A DNA stretch of 64,000 nucleotides. Source: Planctomycetaceae bacterium (GTDB lineage: Bacteria; Planctomycetota; Planctomycetia; Gemmatales; Gemmataceae). The stretch lies in NCBI GenBank assembly GCA_013823135.1, contig PNLP01000017.1, positions 62,001 to 126,000 on the forward strand, written 5' to 3'. The position numbers and the translations under genes are program-made. Each line of letters opens with the position of its first letter. Positions within the stretch are counted from its first letter, which is position 1. Below, piece after piece: positions 18,201 through 26,430 of the stretch. Below the pieces are notes generated by a model. It was not told where the DNA came from and did not search any database. It saw nothing but the letters and a program-made list of their open reading frames with translations.

Positions 18201-18622
18201 GGAACCGGCTGGCACACTGCGGCCATCGTCGCAACGACGATCTTTTGCGGGTCCGTCGAGAGCTGCTGGAGGAGTCGGAGCCGAGAGGCCGTGATGGGGT
18301 CCAGCTTCCCCTTATTCGATGTGACAGGCCAAGTTTCCCACGCCTCGAATACGGCCGGACGAATGTCCGAGAAACTGGTCAGGTCTTCCACCCACGGCGA
18401 CAGGTCAGCGGGGTTCGCGACAACCACCAGCAACGTTCCGGGAACATCCGCGACGAGCGCAGCCGTGGCCAACGCGGCCGACGATCCCCACGCTCCGTCG
18501 ATCGTCCCACTGTTCCCGGCAAGCAGGGCCGCACGCAATCCGGCCCAGCCATCGTTGCTCGGCAGGAGCGCGGTCAGTGCGCGCAGTCCTGCTTCGGCCG
18601 GCACCCCGACCAACGTGGTCAT
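15212..18622 (-). CDS. mfd: Transcription-repair coupling factor Mfd
   Basis: A DNA translocase of about 1136 residues that removes RNA polymerase stalled at lesions and recruits UvrA. Domain order is normal: UvrB-like N-terminal region with FARRGGILDVFSPDT, RNAP-interacting domain starting DYVVHVAHGIARFRGM, then the SF2 translocase with Walker A GDVGYGKTEVA, DEEQ box IIDEEQRFGV, TATPIPRTLHGALLGIR, and the TRG motif region LRGRVGRQKNRAYAYL. The start at 18622 is preceded by GAGGAA at good spacing; an in-frame ATG at 18676 is also open. Residues of about 473-505, inside the RNAP-interacting domain, come from an in-frame palindromic repeat (see 17109-17204). Confidence 0.96.
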   Translation of the reverse strand: MTTLVGVPAEAGLRALTALLPSNDGWAGLRAALLAGNSGTIDGAWGSSAALATAALVADVPGTLLVVVANPADLSPWVEDLTSFSDIRPAVFEAWETWPVTSNKGKLDPITASRLRLLQQLSTDPQKIVVATMAAVCQPVPERADLAARGRKLAAGEIVEPSELAEWLVANGYKRVDAVEYPGEFARRGGILDVFSPDTADPARLEFFGDELESIRTFAVGSQRSLDKRPAVTLISASFSRDPKGSVPATLASGSRPNDVVGFLTDYLPPQSWVVLVEPADLKEQGKHFFERVGDTTGLFVPQAAFANLLKLPSVTVTALPRPSVEASAHLRVESVERFSGNVQRVRDELDAVASGDTQQVLIACQSDAEVHRLTDVLKAGKLAQSHRLRLVTGHVRAGFRLVGSGIVVIGSHEIFHKDLLPPGVKAAAQAGKSSRRVESRAIDSFLDLNEGDYVVHVAHGIARFRGMRMLEKTRNAEPGTRNEDQEQEEQDDFNSALRTPSSAFEENLILEFRDGVFLYVPATRIDLVQKYVGGQHAEPELSRLGSASWGKKKDKVAEAVRDMAADMIQIQAVRQSQPGYPFPVDTDWQREFEAAFPYQETPDQLSAIAEVKADIEKPKSMDRLICGDVGYGKTEVAIRAAFKAIDNGKQVAILVPTTVLAEQHYRTFTQRFAEYPFTVEVVSRFKSAAKQKEALKKLAAGSVDVIVGTHRLVSKDVKFKDLGLVIIDEEQRFGVEHKERLKHLRATVHVLTMTATPIPRTLHGALLGIREISNLETPPPERQPVETRIIRWDDQLIRHAILREMNRGGQVYFVHNRVHDIHDIADKLKYIVPEAKVVVGHGQMTADELEKAMVTFIRKEADILVATTIIESGLDIPNANTIFIDDADIYGLADLHQLRGRVGRQKNRAYAYLIVNPIKMLTPTAQRRLKAIEEFTELGSGFKIAMRDLEIRGAGNILGAEQSGHIASVGYELYCQLLENAVRSLKHQPPRQAVEVNIDLPWPAYLPRDYVPGQKLRIEVYRRLARLRDMKKLDDFRQELRDRYGPPPETLEWLFRTTEIRLLCVRWQISSVHRDGRDLIFTYRSPDLAKQLAAKSRGRLKVVDEKTIYLRLKVEDDATPEALYQLLVGLLKPTA
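17109..17204 (-). repeat. Palindromic repeat inserted in frame in mfd
   Basis: The DNA consists of GAACTCGG/CCGAGTTC-type modules at both ends (CGCGGAACTCGGAGTGCGGA and TCCGAGTTCCGGGTTCCGCG) around an Asp/Glu/Gln-coding centre. It adds about 32 residues beginning RNAEPGTRNEDQ to a loop of the RNAP-interacting domain that is short in E. coli Mfd. Modules of the same type occur in the photolyase gene at 22577-22650. Confidence 0.75.
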
Positions 18623-19045
18623 CGCGGTTCCTCGGTCAATCTCCATCTCACCATCATTATTAGCGACTGGCAGCAACTGCCCGCCAGATCAGCAGATTCG
18701 GGAAACACCGCAAACGCACGATAATCAGAGAAATCGGCAGTTTAACGACTCTGTGGATAAGTCCGGGGGATTCTTGAATCGGTCTGGGGGGTCGTTCCAT
18801 CTGATGTTGGGTCGAGTTGGAAAGGGGGATAATTTCAGAGATAGAGGGTTGCCAAACTCGCACGTTTGTCGCAATAGTAACGATGTTGCAGAGAACATGT
18901 ACAGGATTGGGACACTTTCACACTACAAGCCGGTGTGGAATCCCTGTGGTTCATTTAGCGTCACTCTCGAAAGGAGTAACACTCGCCAATCGCCACCCCT
19001 CCCCAACCCCACATTTGAAGCCAACAATTATGGAGAAGTACCCTG
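18623..19045 (+). other. Divergent intergenic region upstream of mfd and the LolD-like gene
   Basis: The mfd start faces left and the ABC gene start faces right, so this stretch must hold both promoters. It is visibly less GC-rich than the genes. No convincing protein is encoded. A weak hairpin (GGGACACTTTC ... GTGTGGAATCCC around 18909-18946) and an A/G-rich GAAAGGAG at about 18969-18976 are the only structures I see. Confidence 0.5.
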
Positions 19046-19918
19046 ATGTGTCGACTCGCTCGCCTGCTCGGCCGGCCCAGCCCAAAGCCGTCCTTGCCTC
19101 CGGTTCAGGTTCCTGGCGTCCTCCGGCGCGAAAACGCCGTACTTAGTGGTGCCGATCTGATCCGCTCGTTTGGTCGTGGCGAGACGAAGTCGTACGCGCT
19201 CAAGGGTGTGTCGGTTGAGTTCCGCAAGGGCGATCTGAACCTTCTCATGGGGCCAAGCGGTTCCGGGAAATCGACGCTACTAGCGGTCTTGTCAGGACTT
19301 CTGCGTCCTGACGATGGTGCGGTTGGAGCTTTGGGTCAGGACGTATGGCGAATGACCGAGAACCAGATGGAGCGGTTTCGTCTCCAACACTGCTCGTACA
19401 TTTTCCAGGGATACAACCTCTTCCCGGCCCTCACAGCCCGCGAACAACTTGAAATCGTCCTGAAGTGGGGCGAGGGTTGCTCACCACGGGAAGCCCGCAA
19501 ACGCTCCGATCAGGTTCTCGGGCAACTCGGTCTGACGAACAAGGCTCACCTGCGACCGGCTCAGATGTCGGGTGGCGAAAAGCAACGAGTCGCAATTGGT
19601 CGGGCGCTGGTGAAGAATCCCACGCTCGTCTTCGCGGACGAACCGACCGCGGCACTCGACTGGGAAAACGGTCAACAGGTCATCAAACTGTTGACCGAGA
19701 ACGCCCGCGAACGCGGCGCGATGGTCTTGGTCGTAACCCACGATCCGCGACTCGTTCCCTTCGCGGACAAGGTTCTTGAACTGACGGACGGCCAACTGAC
19801 GCAGGAAGGCACCCCCGGCGAGGTGCTCGACCGCCCCGACATCCACGAGTTCACGCCAGCCCCCCCCAAGAAGGGGCCGCGACTTCGCTTGCACGTCCCG
19901 CAACCCGCGTTGGCTTGA
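19046..19918 (+). CDS. ABC transporter ATP-binding protein (LolD/MacB type)
   Basis: A 290-residue ATPase subunit. Walker A LLMGPSGSGKSTLLAVLSGL near residue 67, Q-loop in CSYIFQGYNLFPALTARE, signature MSGGEKQRVAIGRALV, Walker B TLVFADEPTAALD and H-loop LVVTHDPRL are all intact. The sequence pattern is that of LolD/MacB/DevA ATPases, which power MacB-like permeases for lipoprotein, peptide or glycolipid export. It has about 30 extra N-terminal residues and a Pro/Lys-rich C-terminal tail. GGAGAAGTACCCTG precedes the ATG. No permease gene follows; downstream is a hairpin and an RNA-like region. Confidence 0.9.
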   Translation: MCRLARLLGRPSPKPSLPPVQVPGVLRRENAVLSGADLIRSFGRGETKSYALKGVSVEFRKGDLNLLMGPSGSGKSTLLAVLSGLLRPDDGAVGALGQDVWRMTENQMERFRLQHCSYIFQGYNLFPALTAREQLEIVLKWGEGCSPREARKRSDQVLGQLGLTNKAHLRPAQMSGGEKQRVAIGRALVKNPTLVFADEPTAALDWENGQQVIKLLTENARERGAMVLVVTHDPRLVPFADKVLELTDGQLTQEGTPGEVLDRPDIHEFTPAPPKKGPRLRLHVPQPALA

Positions 19919-19926
19919 TACTTTTG

Positions 19927-19988
19927 GTCCGAGCCCGAGCGCCAAGCGAGGGATTTGCTGTTACCTCGCTTGGCGCTCGGGCTCGGAC
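19927..19988. terminator. Perfect 25-bp hairpin after the LolD-like gene
   Basis: GTCCGAGCCCGAGCGCCAAG... at 19927-19951 is perfectly complementary to 19964-19988, with a 12-base loop, starting 8 bases after the stop codon. It is a strong stem without a T-tract and acts most plausibly as a terminator or 3'-end protector. Confidence 0.65.
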
Positions 19989-20061
19989 GGAAAACAGTTA
20001 ACGACGCGAGCCGGGGGGCAACCCCGGCTCGTTCGCGTTCCCGTGGCGCTTACTTCAAGAC

Positions 20062-20210
20062 CTGGCACGCGGAAGGCTCACGGCACCGCCCCTCGTCCGC
20101 CGCAGGCGTGACGCGGTCGGACCCCGGTCGGCGGGTCGCATCCGGCCGCCGGGGCGCGTTTGCTGTGGACGAGGGATGAGCGGTGCGGGAACAGCCTTCC
20201 CCGGGTCGCA
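20062..20210. ncRNA. Candidate structured RNA: extended hairpin with internal loops (6S-like shape)
   Basis: A non-coding stretch folds on itself over about 145 bases. Successive paired blocks from outside in are GACCTGG with CCGGGTC (one wobble), GGAAGGCT with AGCCTTCC, GCACCGC with GCGGTGC, CCCTCGTCC with GGACGAGGG, CGCG with CGCG, and CCCCGG with CCGGGG. They are separated by small asymmetric internal loops, which is what a conserved long-helix RNA looks like and not a simple inverted repeat. The overall shape recalls 6S RNA, but I cannot identify the family or the strand. It lies between a LolD-like gene and ahcY in a 476-base gap with no gene. RNase P, tmRNA and SRP consensus motifs are absent. 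Confidence 0.45.
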
Positions 20211-20332
20211 TGAGGGGCCACTCGCTCGGGCGACGCAACATCGCCCTGGTGCAGAGCACTGAGCTAAACGGTCCGCGGGAACGAAACTCACAGTAACCGA
20301 CCCGTCGAACGCGGGCAAGGGGCGTGGTTCTT

Positions 20333-20379
20333 CGCCGCATGCGACTTCGCGGGTTGCGCCCGCGAAGTCGCATGCGGCG
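20333..20379 (-). terminator. Hairpin terminator of ahcY
   Basis: Perfect 21-bp arms (CGCCGCATGCGACTTCGCGGG and its complement) with a 5-base loop lie 16 bases beyond the ahcY stop codon. There is no T-tract. Confidence 0.6.
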
Positions 20380-20394
20380 ACACAAAACCGCGGA

Positions 20395-21816
<1,422 letters not shown>

Positions 21817-21838
21817 GTTCAAAGTCTCCTGACAAATG

Positions 21839-21921
21839 AACGGGCGCCGTTGCACGGTAGTAATCCACCTCTGCGAGCCTGGCAAGTACGCCTACGCGTC
21901 CCGTTGCAGCGCCCCTCGAAG
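21839..21921 (-). promoter_or_regulatory. S-adenosylhomocysteine (SAH) riboswitch upstream of ahcY
   Basis: On the minus strand the leader contains, in order, GAGGGGCGCTGCAACGG (21917-21901), GCCAGGCTCG (21883-21874) and CAACGGCGCCCG (21852-21841). These are the three conserved blocks of the SAH riboswitch (GAGGnGCGCUGC, CCAGGCUCG, AACGGCGC) at normal spacing, ending about 25 bases before the GTG start. In known examples SAH binding turns on ahcY expression. The aptamer match is by memory of the consensus and was not computed. Confidence 0.88.
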
Positions 21922-22056
21922 AGTTGGGTGGTTTCGTTTATCGGTTCAAGGCATGGCCTCGTGAAGCGATCGATCTCATGCCAATATACATAGCAAAGCA
22001 GGCGGATCTAAAGCAAGCACTGTCGAGAATTCCCGGCACAGGTGCATTGTGTCGTT

Positions 22057-23658
22057 TTACGGATCGAACAGCGAACGACGACTGCCGGGGCGACCACCAG
22101 CCAGACCGTTGATGTATTCGTAGTAGCCCGCGAGTTTGAACTTCTTCGCGGTGTTCTCCGACGTCATGTACCGCACGGTGCCGTAAACCGGGCGCTCGGG
22201 TGCCCACGGGCGGTCGAACAGGCCGAAGCACCACAGGATGCCCGTGTACGAGTTCGGGTCGCGGCCGTCGATTGCGTACTTGTTGTTGAGGTGTTCCAGC
22301 ACCGCATACGCCTCGGCGGGTGTCTTCGACCACTCCAGCACCTTCTTGCCCCAGAGCATTCGCAGGTAGTTGTGGATTCGGCCCGTTGCGACCAGTTCCC
22401 GCTGAGCGGCGTTCCACAGCGGGTCGTGCGTGTCGGCGGCCTCGAACTCGTCCAGCCGGTAGAGGTGCTTGCGGGTGTCGGCCTCGTGCTTGCGGAGGGT
22501 CGCCCGTGCCCACTCGGACAACGTCAAGTCCAGTGCCGTCGCCGCGCCGGGAGCGAAGTCGAACGAGGCGAAGTTGAAGCTCGGAACTCGGACCTCAGAA
22601 CTCGGAGTTGCAGACGACTGTTCCGAGTTCCGAGTTCCGAGTTCCGCATTTCTGGTAAAGTGCCATTGATACCCCACGTCGCGCCAGGTGATCGCTTCAT
22701 CGAGGAACCCGTTCACGTTGGCGTCGCGGCAGTAGAAGTCGTCGCGTTTCCCCTTCGCGCCCATGTTGATCTCGGCCGGCGTCCAGTCGTCGCCCAGCAC
22801 GGCCTCGGCCACTTCCTGAATCGAGAGGTGCCCGTGCCGCAGGAATGCGCTCAGGCCGCTGGCCGCGTTCCGCTCCGGGGCGTCCGGGTTGTTCCGCTCC
22901 TCGCCGTATTTGTGCAGTTTCCCCGTGACGAAGGCGTGGAGTGCCGCATGCCCCGCGACGGAACCGCCTTCCACACCGGGGACCGCTGCAACGCACTGGT
23001 CGATATGAAGAGATGCGATGAACCCCGCGATGTCCTGCGTCGTGTCCCACAGCGTGAACGGCGGGTCGATCTTCGCCTTCGCCGCCTTCGGGATCGTCGG
23101 CTCGGCAACCGCCCGGTGTTTCCACGCTTCCGCGAACTGCTTGTGAATCCGGGGTCGCAGGTGCGCCGCCGCCGAGACCGTGGCTCCGAGTTGCGAGAGC
23201 GGCACGAGGGAGTTGCCGTCTACGAGGATCACCGGAACGTCGCACTTCACCGCGATCGCACGGTTGTGGGCGGGAACGATGTACGCCGGATAGTCGTCGG
23301 TCACCACGGCGCACGCCTCTGCCGCGAGTTTCCGCACGAGCCCACGCGCCGGTTGATCGGGCGTCTCCACGAACGGCCAGTACGTGACCCCGAGCCGCTT
23401 CGCGGCCGCGGCGTTGTCCCGCATCCCGTGCAGCATGAACGTGTGGTGACGGGCGCTCGCCCAGGGGTAATCGAGCTTCAACCCCTCGTACACGACCAGC
23501 GGCTTACCCAGTTCAACGGCCAGCTTCAGGGCGTGGTCGAGCGCGTGGTTGCTGTGCAGCCGCCGAAACATCTGCGCCCAGTACAGGACGTACTTCCCCC
23601 GGCCGTTCATGGGGCGGGGGTTCGCAAGGCGAACGCGGGTGTCGTTGAATGTGCTCAT
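22057..23658 (-). CDS. phr: Class II deoxyribodipyrimidine photolyase
   Basis: A light-driven FAD enzyme of about 533 residues that reverses cyclobutane pyrimidine dimers. Class II features are visible: the N-terminal RGKYVLYWAQMFRRLHSNHA, the AEACAVVTDDYPAYIVPAHN Rossmann region, and the C-terminal GRIHNYLRMLWGKKVLEW and DPNSYTGILWCFGLFDRPW that contact FAD and DNA. Start 23658 (MSTFNDTRVRLANPRP) is chosen; upstream codons extend into the divergent ABC gene. Residues of about 336-361 (beginning RNAELGTRNSEQ) come from a palindromic repeat inserted in frame. Only 19 bases separate this start from the divergent ABC ATPase start. Confidence 0.94.
   Translation of the reverse strand: MSTFNDTRVRLANPRPMNGRGKYVLYWAQMFRRLHSNHALDHALKLAVELGKPLVVYEGLKLDYPWASARHHTFMLHGMRDNAAAAKRLGVTYWPFVETPDQPARGLVRKLAAEACAVVTDDYPAYIVPAHNRAIAVKCDVPVILVDGNSLVPLSQLGATVSAAAHLRPRIHKQFAEAWKHRAVAEPTIPKAAKAKIDPPFTLWDTTQDIAGFIASLHIDQCVAAVPGVEGGSVAGHAALHAFVTGKLHKYGEERNNPDAPERNAASGLSAFLRHGHLSIQEVAEAVLGDDWTPAEINMGAKGKRDDFYCRDANVNGFLDEAITWRDVGYQWHFTRNAELGTRNSEQSSATPSSEVRVPSFNFASFDFAPGAATALDLTLSEWARATLRKHEADTRKHLYRLDEFEAADTHDPLWNAAQRELVATGRIHNYLRMLWGKKVLEWSKTPAEAYAVLEHLNNKYAIDGRDPNSYTGILWCFGLFDRPWAPERPVYGTVRYMTSENTAKKFKLAGYYEYINGLAGGRPGSRRSLFDP
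22577..22650 (-). repeat. Palindromic repeat inserted in frame in the photolyase gene
   Basis: GAACTCGGA-type units (CTCGGAACTCGGACCTCAGA, AACTCGGAGTTGC) are followed by CCGAGTTCCGAGTTCCGAG. It encodes a low-complexity stretch starting NAELGTRNSEQ. The DNA modules and the encoded TRNAExGTRN match the insertion in mfd at 17109-17204. Confidence 0.75.
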
Positions 23659-23677
23659 CGGTCCTATAGTAGTCGCC

Positions 23678-24613
23678 ATGCCCGAGCGAATTCTCGAAGT
23701 CACGGATGTCCAGAAGCGCTACGGCGAAAACGTGGCGCTCGGCGGCGTTTCGCTGACCATCGATGCGGGCGAATCGTTCGGTTTGCTCGGCCCCAACGGT
23801 GCTGGCAAAACCACACTTATCTCGATCCTCAGTGGGCTAAGCGATTCCGATGGCGGCGAGGTAAAGCTGTTTGGCCAGGTGTTCACACGGGCGAAACGCG
23901 ACCTGCGGCGGCTCGTCGGCATCGGCACGCAAGACCTCGCCATCTACCCCGACCTCAGCCCGCGCGAGAACCTCCGATTCTTCGGCAAGCTCTACGGTTT
24001 CGGCGGCAATGCGCTCGAATCGCGCGTCGATGCCGTGCTCGCGGAAGTGGGGCTCACGGATCGTGCCAACGATCGCGCCGGCACCTTCTCCGGGGGCATG
24101 AAACGCCGGCTCAACCTCGCGGTTGCCGTGATCCACGGGCCGAAATTACTGTTCCTCGACGAACCCACAACCGGCGTGGACCCGCAGAGCCGCAATCACA
24201 TCTTTCGGCAAGTCAAGGCGCTGAACTCCAGCGGCGTGACGGTGATTTACACCAGCCACTACATGGAAGAAGTGCAGGAATTGTGCCCGCGCATCGCGAT
24301 CCTCGACGGCGGGAAGGTTCGAGCCTGCGATACGTTGCCGAACCTGCTCAAAACGCTTGACGGCCGCGTTCGCTTTCGCCTCTCCGCACCCGTCCCCGGA
24401 TTTGAGGAACGCCTCGCGAAACTGCCCGGCGCGAGGCAGGTGAAGCCGACCGACAATGGCTTCGAGGTCACGACCGATTCCGTACCGCAACTGCTGCCTG
24501 CGGTGATGACGCTCGCAGCCGAATTGGGCGCAACCATCACCGCGATCGAGCCACGGGAGCCAACGTTGGAGCGCGTCTTCCTGCACCTGACGGGCCGCGA
24601 ACTGCGAGACTAA
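23678..24613 (+). CDS. ABC transporter ATP-binding protein (NatA/CcmA type)
   Basis: A 311-residue ATPase. Walker A FGLLGPNGAGKTTLISILSG near residue 36, signature FSGGMKRRLNLAVAVIH, Walker B LLFLDEPTTGVDPQSR and H-loop VIYTSHYMEE are intact. The C-terminal 90 residues are the DUF4162-like tail common in multidrug and Na+ exporters of this class. It pairs with the ABC-2 permease that starts 100 bases downstream beyond a palindrome. The start ATG 23678 lies only 19 bases from the divergent photolyase start and has no clear ribosome binding site, so it may be translated from a very short leader. Confidence 0.93.
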   Translation: MPERILEVTDVQKRYGENVALGGVSLTIDAGESFGLLGPNGAGKTTLISILSGLSDSDGGEVKLFGQVFTRAKRDLRRLVGIGTQDLAIYPDLSPRENLRFFGKLYGFGGNALESRVDAVLAEVGLTDRANDRAGTFSGGMKRRLNLAVAVIHGPKLLFLDEPTTGVDPQSRNHIFRQVKALNSSGVTVIYTSHYMEEVQELCPRIAILDGGKVRACDTLPNLLKTLDGRVRFRLSAPVPGFEERLAKLPGARQVKPTDNGFEVTTDSVPQLLPAVMTLAAELGATITAIEPREPTLERVFLHLTGRELRD

Positions 24614-24696
24614 CGTTTAGCCGCGACGCGGAGTCTTCGGAGCGGAGCGCTCAACGCCCGCGCTCCGTTCCGAAGACTCCGCGTCGCGGCTAAACG
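24614..24696. repeat. 36-bp inverted repeat between ABC ATPase and permease genes
   Basis: Arms 24614-24649 and 24661-24696 (starting CGTTTAGCCGCGACGCGGAG) pair with one A/G difference around an 11-base loop, inside an apparent operon. It could attenuate transcription of the permease or stabilise the ATPase message. Confidence 0.8.
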
Positions 24697-24713
24697 AGGT
24701 TACGGATAACACC

Positions 24714-26342
24714 ATGCCCATTCTCACCCTCGCCGCGAAAGACCTCCGGTTGCTCCTTCGGGATGCCCGCAGTGCGGTCATTCTACTGGTGACGCCGCTG
24801 GTGCTCATCCTCGTGTTGGGGATGGCGCTGGGCGAAAGTTTCGGCGAGAAGCCCGACGAACGGCTCCGCATCTCCGTTGTGAACCTCGATCGCGGCCTGC
24901 CTGGAAAGCAAGCGTTCCCCGATAAGCCGTGGTCCGAAGTCGTCATGGACGACCTCACCGCGACGGCCGGCATCCGCCTCGAACTCATCACCGATCGGGC
25001 CGAGGCCGAGCGACTCGTTGCCCGCAATCGCCGGGCGGCCGTGATCGTGTTTGAACCGGAATTCTCGGAGCGAATGAACCGCTGTTCGTTCCTCTCGCAG
25101 GCAACCCCGCCGCCGATCAACCCGTTCGACCGTGATGGCGTCCGCACAACCGAGGTGGGGCTCAAGCTGCTCAAAGACGACACGCAGCCGGTCACCGCGA
25201 GCACCATCGAACAGGTCGCGCAGGTCACGCTGTTGCGAGTGCTGATCCCGTGGATGATCGGCCGGGCCTTCGAGCGGGTCGGCGACGATGCGTTCATGGA
25301 ATCGCTCGCGGTGAAGTTGAAGGACGCGAAGCCGCTGCCTCCCGCGGTGCTGAAAGAACTCGACCCCGTCGTGCAGAAGTTGCTCGACTCGCTCATGCGC
25401 GATCCCGAGTTCGGAGCGATGATGTTGAAGGCCGTCGGCTTCCGGGATGCCACCACCATCGCGAACCGCTCCAAGGAATTCAAGGAAGTGATGAGCCAGG
25501 CGTTCAACAATCCGAAGCTGATGGCTCGCGTCGGGAAGGACATCGCGTTCGGTGAAGTGATGACGCCGGCCGTGCGTGCCGAGGTTGGCCCGAAGGTCCG
25601 CGACGGCGTGCAGGAAGTGCTCTCGAACTACGACTTCAAGGCGAAGACGTGGGCGGGGCTGAACAAGGATCGCGCCAGGACCGCGAACCCCGACGGCGTG
25701 ACTGAGTACCGCGACACCAGCGGCAGCGGCTTCCTGAACCGCGGGGCCGTGCGGTATCAGATTCTCGTGCCGTCCTACACCGTGATGTTCGCGTTCTTCC
25801 TGGTGTTGAGCGTCGGCTGGCTGTTCGTCGCGGAACGGAAACACGGCACACTCGCCCGACTCCGAGCCGCACCGCTGACTCGCGCTCAGATACTCATGGG
25901 CAAGCTGTTGCCGTGCCTGTTTGTATCGCTGACGCAGGGGTTCTTCCTGCTCGCGGCTGGCTGGCTACTGTTTGGCATGACGTGGGGTTCGCGGCCCGAT
26001 CTGCTCGCGGCCGTGGTCGTCTGCACTTCCGCAGCGGCAGTGGGGCTATCGGTGTTCGTGGCAAGCATCGCCCGCACCGAGACGCAGGTCGCGGTCTATG
26101 GCACGCTGCTGGTGCTGGTGCTGGGTGGCGTGAGCGGTTCGCTGATGCCGCGCGACCTGATGCCCGAGAAGATGAAGACGGCGAGCCTCGCGACACCGCA
26201 TGCCTGGGCACTCGATGCCTACGCACAACTGCTCGCGTCCCCAACACCCGACGTGACGATGATCGCCACCGCGTGCGGCGTGCTGCTGAGCTTCGGAGTC
26301 GTGTTCACGGCGCTCGCGTGGTGGCGCATGGATTTGGAGTAG
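24714..26342 (+). CDS. ABC-2 type permease
   Basis: Membrane partner of the ATPase encoded just upstream, 542 residues. One N-terminal span (SAVILLVTPLVLILVLGMAL) is followed by a long extracytoplasmic domain of about 310 residues and then six C-terminal spans. Before the spans FAERKHGTLARLRAAPLT-like sequence (VAERKHGTLARLRAAPLTRA) matches the ABC-2 exporter motif E-R-x-x-G-T-L-x-R-L. The ending places WALDAYAQLLA in the last periplasmic loop, as in YhgE/DrrB-type exporters. The substrate is unknown. Confidence 0.9.
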   Translation: MPILTLAAKDLRLLLRDARSAVILLVTPLVLILVLGMALGESFGEKPDERLRISVVNLDRGLPGKQAFPDKPWSEVVMDDLTATAGIRLELITDRAEAERLVARNRRAAVIVFEPEFSERMNRCSFLSQATPPPINPFDRDGVRTTEVGLKLLKDDTQPVTASTIEQVAQVTLLRVLIPWMIGRAFERVGDDAFMESLAVKLKDAKPLPPAVLKELDPVVQKLLDSLMRDPEFGAMMLKAVGFRDATTIANRSKEFKEVMSQAFNNPKLMARVGKDIAFGEVMTPAVRAEVGPKVRDGVQEVLSNYDFKAKTWAGLNKDRARTANPDGVTEYRDTSGSGFLNRGAVRYQILVPSYTVMFAFFLVLSVGWLFVAERKHGTLARLRAAPLTRAQILMGKLLPCLFVSLTQGFFLLAAGWLLFGMTWGSRPDLLAAVVVCTSAAAVGLSVFVASIARTETQVAVYGTLLVLVLGGVSGSLMPRDLMPEKMKTASLATPHAWALDAYAQLLASPTPDVTMIATACGVLLSFGVVFTALAWWRMDLE

Positions 26343-26347
26343 GTTTC

Positions 26348-26424
26348 GGCGAGCGGGGCGGCGTAAGCCCCCCGAGTCTTTTGTCTTTGCATAGACTCGG
26401 GGGGCTTACGCCGCCCCGCTCGCC
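26348..26424. terminator. Perfect 32-bp hairpin between convergent permease and sulfatase genes
   Basis: GGCGAGCGGGGCGGCGTAAG... at 26348-26379 is the perfect complement of 26393-26424 (13-base loop). It closely resembles 61191-61271 in both sequence and position, so it belongs to a dispersed palindrome family. Confidence 0.75.
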
Positions 26425-26430
26425 CGTGCG

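Noticed and set aside
20050..20390. RNase P RNA, tmRNA or SRP RNA in the gap before ahcY
   Set aside because: The conserved RNase P, tmRNA and SRP sequences are not present on either strand; only the extended hairpin shape is supported.
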